DNA of 14,222 bases, taken from Sulfurimonas sp. (lineage in GTDB: Bacteria > Campylobacterota > Campylobacteria > Campylobacterales > Sulfurimonadaceae). Location: positions 31,883 to 46,104 of the forward strand of contig JAESSH010000019.1 in the NCBI GenBank assembly GCA_016764205.1, given 5' to 3'. This document shows positions 14,122-14,222 of the stretch, in pieces. The translations under genes were made by a program, and so were the position numbers. Within the stretch, counting starts at the first letter, position 1; each line of letters starts with the position of its first letter. A model generated the notes under the pieces. The model had not been told where the DNA came from and ran no database searches. It saw only the letters and a program-made list of their open reading frames with translations.

Positions 14122-14222
14122 ATGGGAAAACTAACACTAGTATCAACAGGGGCAGGTGGAAGCCGTTACCTTACAAATGAGGCAAGAGAAGCGATAGAAG
14201 AGGCTGACTTAATTGTAGCGTA
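14122..14222 (+). CDS. cbiH: Cobalt-precorrin-3 C17-methyltransferase CbiH/CobJ, N-terminal part (runs off window)
   Basis: The last 101 bases encode 33 residues opening with GKLTLVSTGAGGS (2-14), then EAREAIEEADLIVA, which matches the start of tetrapyrrole methylases and best that of CbiH/CobJ (consensus GKLYVVGIGPG then AIEEADVIVGY). The glycine loop is altered from GIGPG to STGAG. It starts one base after the restriction-modification stop, and its ribosome site AAAAAGGAAA (14106-14115) lies inside the 3' end of that foreign gene. CbiH, the missing ring-contraction and C17 methylation step, would fit the pathway here. So little is visible that another tetrapyrrole methylase such as CbiL cannot be excluded. 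Confidence 0.75.
   Translation, partial: MGKLTLVSTGAGGSRYLTNEAREAIEEADLIVA

Noticed and set aside
1..14222. Transposase, integrase, tRNA attachment site, CRISPR array or rRNA
   Set aside because: No reading frame resembles a recombinase, no tRNA-like cloverleaf or regularly spaced repeats were noticed, and the insertions have no inverted-repeat ends.

Overview
The window reads as chromosomal DNA from a Campylobacterota (epsilonproteobacterial) species, most likely Sulfurimonas-like. The case rests on low GC, very tight gene packing, TATAAT-type -10 boxes with little -35 conservation, and protein character; no rRNA or marker gene is present to prove it. It covers most of a cobalt-early (anaerobic-type) adenosylcobalamin locus, with non-cobalamin genes inserted at two places.

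Left part (1-3116): two divergent gene pairs. A CbiK-like cobaltochelatase (minus strand, cut by the window start) faces cbiA/cobB (plus, TTG start). bluB (minus) faces a small FMN-binding split-barrel protein (plus). The two starts in each pair are only 33-39 bases apart and share TATAAT-like sequence. cbiA and bluB meet tail to tail with no base between their stop codons, inside a short hairpin.

Right part (3157 to the end): one long plus-strand operon, cbiC - [2Fe-2S] ferredoxin - cbiD - cbiET (cobL) - AAA ATPase - HrgA-like nuclease - cbiF - cbiG - type IIG restriction-modification fusion - cbiH (partial). The Cbi proteins cover cobalt insertion (CbiK), C17, C11, C1 and C5/C15 methylation (CbiH, CbiF, CbiD, CbiET), ring opening and deacylation (CbiG), methyl migration (CbiC) and a,c-amidation (CbiA). 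BluB makes the lower ligand 5,6-dimethylbenzimidazole from FMNH2 and O2. CbiL and CbiJ are not in the window.

The surprise lies in two insertions within this operon. Between cbiET and cbiF sits a pair: an AAA_14/DUF4143-type ATPase, with its own promoter-like box, and a HARE-HTH protein resembling Helicobacter HrgA with a visible PD-(D/E)XK pattern. Between cbiG and cbiH sits a single 1142-residue protein joining a nuclease, an N6-adenine methylase and two target-recognition domains, like AloI/CjeI-class type IIB/IIG enzymes. All three genes run with the operon, with gaps of 1-12 bases or overlaps to the next gene, and are in places much more AT-rich than the cobalamin genes. They look like horizontally acquired defence genes that now share transcripts with vitamin B12 synthesis. 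No tRNA, rRNA, CRISPR, transposase or cobalamin riboswitch was seen.
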